NCBI GenBank assembly: GCA_903919625.1
Contig: CAIXIZ010000110.1
Coordinates: 1 to 5,706 of the forward strand
Direction of reading: 5' to 3'
Source: an uncultured Verrucomicrobiota bacterium
GTDB lineage: Bacteria > Verrucomicrobiota > Verrucomicrobiia > Opitutales > Opitutaceae
Length of the DNA: 5,706 nt
Positions 1 to 4,000 of this stretch are shown here, in pieces. Below the pieces are notes generated by a model that saw nothing but the letters and a program-made list of their open reading frames with translations, was not told the origin of the DNA and did not search any database. The translations under genes were made by a program, and so were the position numbers. The first letter of the stretch is position 1. Each line of letters opens with the position of its first letter.

Positions 1-526
1 AGGCCAGTTGGTCACCCTCCGGGCGCTCCAAGCCCTGCCCCTGGCGCAGCGAAGCGGGATCGAATATTGGATCGTGGGCAGCGCCAGCCGGTCCGCCTAC
101 GCACGTCAGCTCCAAACGGCTGCGGCGAGCGCCGGCTTCCCGGTGAAATTTCTTGGCAATCTGCCCGACCCCGAACTCGACGCCGTCTATGGCCAGGCCG
201 ACCTATTTGCACTGACCAGCATAGACCACGGCCAGAGTGTCGAGGGATTTGGGCTGGTTTACTTGGAAGCGTTGGCCCATGGCCTGCCCGTGGTGGCCCA
301 CCGCGTGGGCGGAGTCGCGGAAGCGGTGGCCGACGGCGTCACCGGCCTGCTCGTGCCGCCGGACCAGCCGGCCAGGCTCACCGCCACCTTCGCACGACTG
401 CTCGCCGATGCCGGATGGCGCCACCGCTTGGGCGAAGCCGGCCGGCCCTGGGCGACACGGAACACATGGGCCCGCTCGGCGGATTTGCTCTTTGGTCCGG
501 GTCCGTCCAGCCTCGCCTATCCCTGA
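1..526 (+). CDS. GT4-type glycosyltransferase, 3' part only
   Basis: This is the C-terminal half of a GT-B fold glycosyltransferase of the GT4 (Glycos_transf_1) type, which moves a sugar from a nucleotide-sugar donor to an acceptor glycan or lipid on the cytoplasmic side of the membrane. The open frame runs in from the left edge with codons starting at position 2. A TTG at position 8 is just an internal Leu codon and not a start, because a GT4 enzyme needs about 180-200 more residues upstream. Visible features are the Rossmann strand IEYWIVGSA (about 62-88), the FLGNLPDPEL segment, then DLFALTS and the donor-binding EX7E motif EGFGLVYLE (242-268) followed by GLPVVA, GGVAEAV and DGVTGLLVPP. 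The final 50 residues form the usual C-terminal helices. The acceptor and the sugar cannot be predicted from this part. It ends four bases before the thioesterase start, suggesting co-transcription. Confidence 0.9.
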   Translation, partial: GQLVTLRALQALPLAQRSGIEYWIVGSASRSAYARQLQTAAASAGFPVKFLGNLPDPELDAVYGQADLFALTSIDHGQSVEGFGLVYLEALAHGLPVVAHRVGGVAEAVADGVTGLLVPPDQPARLTATFARLLADAGWRHRLGEAGRPWATRNTWARSADLLFGPGPSSLAYP

Positions 527-530
527 CGCC

Positions 531-965
531 ATGCTTTCCTCCCGTTCCACCGTAACTGTCCGCTACGCCGAGACCGACATGATGGGGGTCGCCTACCATG
601 GCAGTTTTCTGCCTTGGTTCGAAATTGGCCGCACGGCCTTGTTGAAGGAAAATGGCCTGCCATACCGCGAACTGGAGGCCGCCGGCTATTTTCTGCCCGT
701 GCTGGAAATGTCCGCACGCTATCTGCGTCCGGCCCGTTATGACGACACCTTGGAAATTATCACCCGGCTGCACCAAAAACCGGCGGCGCGCATCCGGCTC
801 GATTACGCCATAAGTCGCGGCGATGAACTGCTGGCGACCGGCCACACCGTGCACGCTTTCATCGACCGCACCGGCCGCCCCACCCGGCCGCCGGCCAATT
901 TCTCGGACAAAATGCAGGCTTTGTTTTCAGCTGCGGCTGGCGCACCCCGTGGACGCCAAGGCTGA
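531..965 (+). CDS. Acyl-CoA thioesterase, hotdog fold (4HBT/YbgC-like)
   Basis: This 144-residue protein is a single-domain hotdog thioesterase, expected to be cytosolic and to hydrolyse acyl-CoA (or acyl-ACP) thioesters. Its length fits the family (about 130-150 residues). The N-terminal signature YAETDMMGVAYHGSFLPWFE is at residues 12-31. Asp16 sits where 4-hydroxybenzoyl-CoA thioesterases and YbgC carry the catalytic Asp, and Y22-H23 follow as in YbgC. LPYRELEAAG, EMSARYLRPARYDD and a long beta strand (ATGHTVHAFID) complete the fold. I chose ATG 531 because the domain begins a few residues later; the frame is open further upstream but would overlap the glycosyltransferase heavily. There is no convincing Shine-Dalgarno in front of it, so it may be translated by coupling to the upstream stop (gap of four bases, 527-530). 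The substrate is unknown. The Ala/Gly/Arg-rich last 12 residues are probably disordered. Confidence 0.88.
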   Translation: MLSSRSTVTVRYAETDMMGVAYHGSFLPWFEIGRTALLKENGLPYRELEAAGYFLPVLEMSARYLRPARYDDTLEIITRLHQKPAARIRLDYAISRGDELLATGHTVHAFIDRTGRPTRPPANFSDKMQALFSAAAGAPRGRQG

Positions 966-1050
966 TGGACGCATTGCCGACAATTGCAGGGGCGGGGCTT
1001 GTCGCCGCCTTCCGATCCGGGCGTCGTCACGCGATGCCCCTACCCCAACC

Positions 1051-1071
1051 AAGCCGAAGCCGGCTTCGGGG
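1051..1071. terminator. Inverted repeat between convergent genes, possible terminator
   Basis: The sequence CCGAAGCCGGCTTCGG (1054-1069) is a perfect 16-base palindrome. As RNA it can also fold as AAGCCG-AAGC-CGGCTT (1051-1066), a 6-bp stem with a 4-base loop. It starts about 20 bases beyond the stop of the minus-strand gene and about 88 bases beyond the thioesterase stop, so it fits best as the end of the minus-strand transcript. Neither strand has a real U-tract after the stem (minus: CTTGGTTGGGG), so intrinsic termination is not assured. It could equally be a dispersed palindromic element. Confidence 0.35.
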
Positions 1072-1088
1072 AATCAGACCCAATGGGA

Positions 1089-4000
1089 TTATAAATAGAT
1101 TTCCGGAACCACGACCTCGTCCTCCGGTTGCAGCGGCCAGTCGCGTTGGTCGCCACTGGGTTTGGCATTGGGAGCATACAGTTGCTTCACGTCGATCGTG
1201 TGGGTCTCTTTGCTGCCATTCGGCAGCGTACGGATCAGATGCACCCTTCTCGTGTCGCCAAGCGGATCCAACCCGCCGGCCCGCGCGATCGCCTGGGTCA
1301 ATGTCAGCCCGTTTTCCGGGCTGAACGGCACCGGCCCCGCATTTTTGACATGGCCGGTGACATAGACCACCCGCGCAGCCCCAGATGCACCGGCCTTGGA
1401 GTCGTTTGGACTGGCGATGACCAGGGTGCCCGCGCTTTTGCCGAGGGAAATCGTCCCGGTGAAGGTCTCCAAAACCTTCGGATCGAGCATCACGGTCGCC
1501 CCGGCAGGAATATCGAGATTGAGCGTTTGCGGGCCCGTGCCGGAACCCAGTTTCACGATTCTGACGGCGTTGCCATCCTCGACAAAGGCATAGCCCGCAG
1601 GTGCGAGCACCGCCTGAAAAACCTGCCGCCAAGTGACGTTGGACAGCTTAACGGTGGCTTTGCCTTGGAGGGTGTCGGCAATGACAACATTGATCTCAGC
1701 CAGATCGGCAACATGGCGGAGAATATCCCGGATGTCTTTGTCCTGAAAATCAACATCCATGGGATCGGCATGGGCCTTGGCGGAGACTTGTGCCGCGCCA
1801 TGGGTGGAAGAACTTGCAGGGGCGCCTTGAAGCGAAAATGAGCCGGCGGTGAGCGTGCCAGTGCCGGTGATCGTCCCTCCGTTCAGTGACACCGCTCCGG
1901 CAACATGATTGCTTGCGCCAAGCTCAAGTGCACCGCCGTTGATCGTGACTGAGCCCATGGACGTGCCGCCAGCCAATGACTTCGGGTTGGTGGTCAGCGT
2001 AACTCCGGCTGGCCGGTCGCGATCGCTGGTCTGCGGGCCGGGGGCAGCGCCCAGCTTCACGATCTTAATGACATTGCCATCCTCAACATAGGTGTAGCCA
2101 GCAGGCCCGAGCACCGTCTGGATAATTTCCTGCCAGGTGGCGTTGAAAAGCTTGATGGTGGCCGGCTGGCTGTTGAGGGCGTCGGGAATGACGGCTTGCT
2201 TCCCAAAATGACTGGCAACGTAGCGGACAATGACGCTGACATACTGCCCGGTGAAATCAACGTCCATCCCGGGCGGACCGCCCGGTTTGGCGGGGTTGGC
2301 CATCGGGCTCATTTCCTCGATGATCCAGGAGGCGCTGCCAGTCGGTGCATTCGCCGTCGTGCCATTTGCCCCGGCAACTTCGATGAAATCTTCCTCGATG
2401 AATTTTTTGGTGGTCAGATTTGTCCCGGCAGAGCTGTATTTAAAGCCGGTAGAACTGATATTGACGCCACGGATTTTGCTTTCGCCTGGCAGCAGCTCAA
2501 CCCGCGCACCGCTTGCCTCTCTCCCATCATCATAAGTTAAGGTGACATTGCCGCTCGCGACGAACGACTCAAAGTCCCAAGGATTGGCCGCCGTTGCCTT
2601 GGCGTCGTTGGCTGATGGGCTGCGTACGATCTCGAGATGGTCGCAGGCCAGCTTGAAGTTGGTGCCATTAACGGTCACCTTGCCATCGAAAGTGGAATAA
2701 ATTCCCGCAGCCCTGGTCTCAATATGGGCGCTGGCGCTGGAAATCGAAATAATTTTGCCGGGGGTGGCGAAAGGAGGTGCATTCCGAATCAAGTAGCTCA
2801 AGTAGCCGGCGTTGACCGCCTGTCCGACGATTTTGATCACATTCCCGTCTTCGACATAGGCGTAGCCGAGCGGGGTAAGTGCGGCCTGGAAAACCTGCCG
2901 CCAGCTAACATTCGACAGCTTGACCGTGGCATTGCCCCGGAGATTGTCAGGGATGACAATATTTAGGCGGAAATGATCAGCGACCTCGTGGATGATGCCC
3001 CTGATATCCTCCGCGTTGGCATCTATATCCATCGTATCACTCCCTTTCCAGGCGATGGAGTTTGTCATCGCCAGCGTACCGCTGCTGATGGTCGTTCCAC
3101 CGGCGGACGCACTTGGTAAACTTAAACTTAGAGTCCCAGCGCCAATCCCACCCTCGGCAATTGTCCCATTGGGGTTGGCCTTGGAGAGGGTCAGGGTGCC
3201 TGTGCTGGACAGGACAGCGGCGCCCGAAACCGTGACGATGTTGCTCAGGGTGGTAGTCGCGACATGGTCGGGTGCAACGGTGGTCGAGCTGAGGGTCTGT
3301 GCCCCGACGGTGTAGCTGGCACCGCCCATATGTAAGGTGCCGCCCACCATATTGATGGTGCCAGGCAGTGCATCGGCATTGGTTAGCTGGAGCGTGCCGC
3401 TTTCAATCGTGGTACTGCCGGAATAGTTGCTGCCTTTGCCGGTTAACGTAATGGTACCGCCCCCGGTTTTGATTATCTTACCACTGCCAGTGATCGGCTG
3501 ACTGATGGTGCCGTCCTGGGCGTACAAGGTCGCACCGGTGAGATCTACCGGGCCGGTTGGCGTGGTGGTGGCAGCAGTTGTTGTCGAACCGTCGCCCAAG
3601 GATTTTTTAATCGCCTGTCCCAATGGGCTGTCGGCGGAGATTTTTGTCCGGCTGGAAAAATCCCCCAGGCTGGAAAACGGGCCCCGGGCACGGATTTCCA
3701 AAACAATTTCGTTGGCCAACTCCACCAGCTGTTGATCGGTCAAACGACGTGAAGGGACGGATCCAGCCGCGCTCGTGGTCGAACTGTCGCTGCCCGTGTT
3801 CTGATCAGTTTCCGTCTGGCGGAAGCCCATCAGCAAAGCCTTCCATTGTGCAACCGAGTCCGAGCTGAGGTTGAATGCCCCATCATTTAACATCGGCCCA
3901 CCACCGGGAATCGCCTGGTGATAAACTAGTGTTGTCCCTGGCGACAGTGTCGCAGCCGCGGAATCAATGCGGTACCTGGCGCTGAAGGTCGTGGTGCTGG

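Noticed and set aside
237..530. Upstream extension of the thioesterase frame to 237.
   Set aside because: This would overlap the glycosyltransferase almost completely. The translated extension is Arg/Ala/Trp-rich noise and the hotdog domain starts right after ATG 531.
989..1011. Hairpin GGCGG...CCGCC (991-995 with 1005-1009) as a terminator for the thioesterase.
   Set aside because: The stem is only 5 bp plus two G-U pairs with a 9-base loop and no U-run follows. It is too weak to call in sequence this GC-rich.
2770..2779. A perfect Shine-Dalgarno-like AAAGGAGGTG on the plus strand.
   Set aside because: It lies antisense inside the large gene and no credible plus-strand reading frame starts 5-12 bases downstream.
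1554..3032. The regularly spaced repeats as a CRISPR array or tandem satellite.
   Set aside because: Repeat units are about 207-210 bases, diverged, in frame, with a conserved protein pattern. They are duplicated protein domains.
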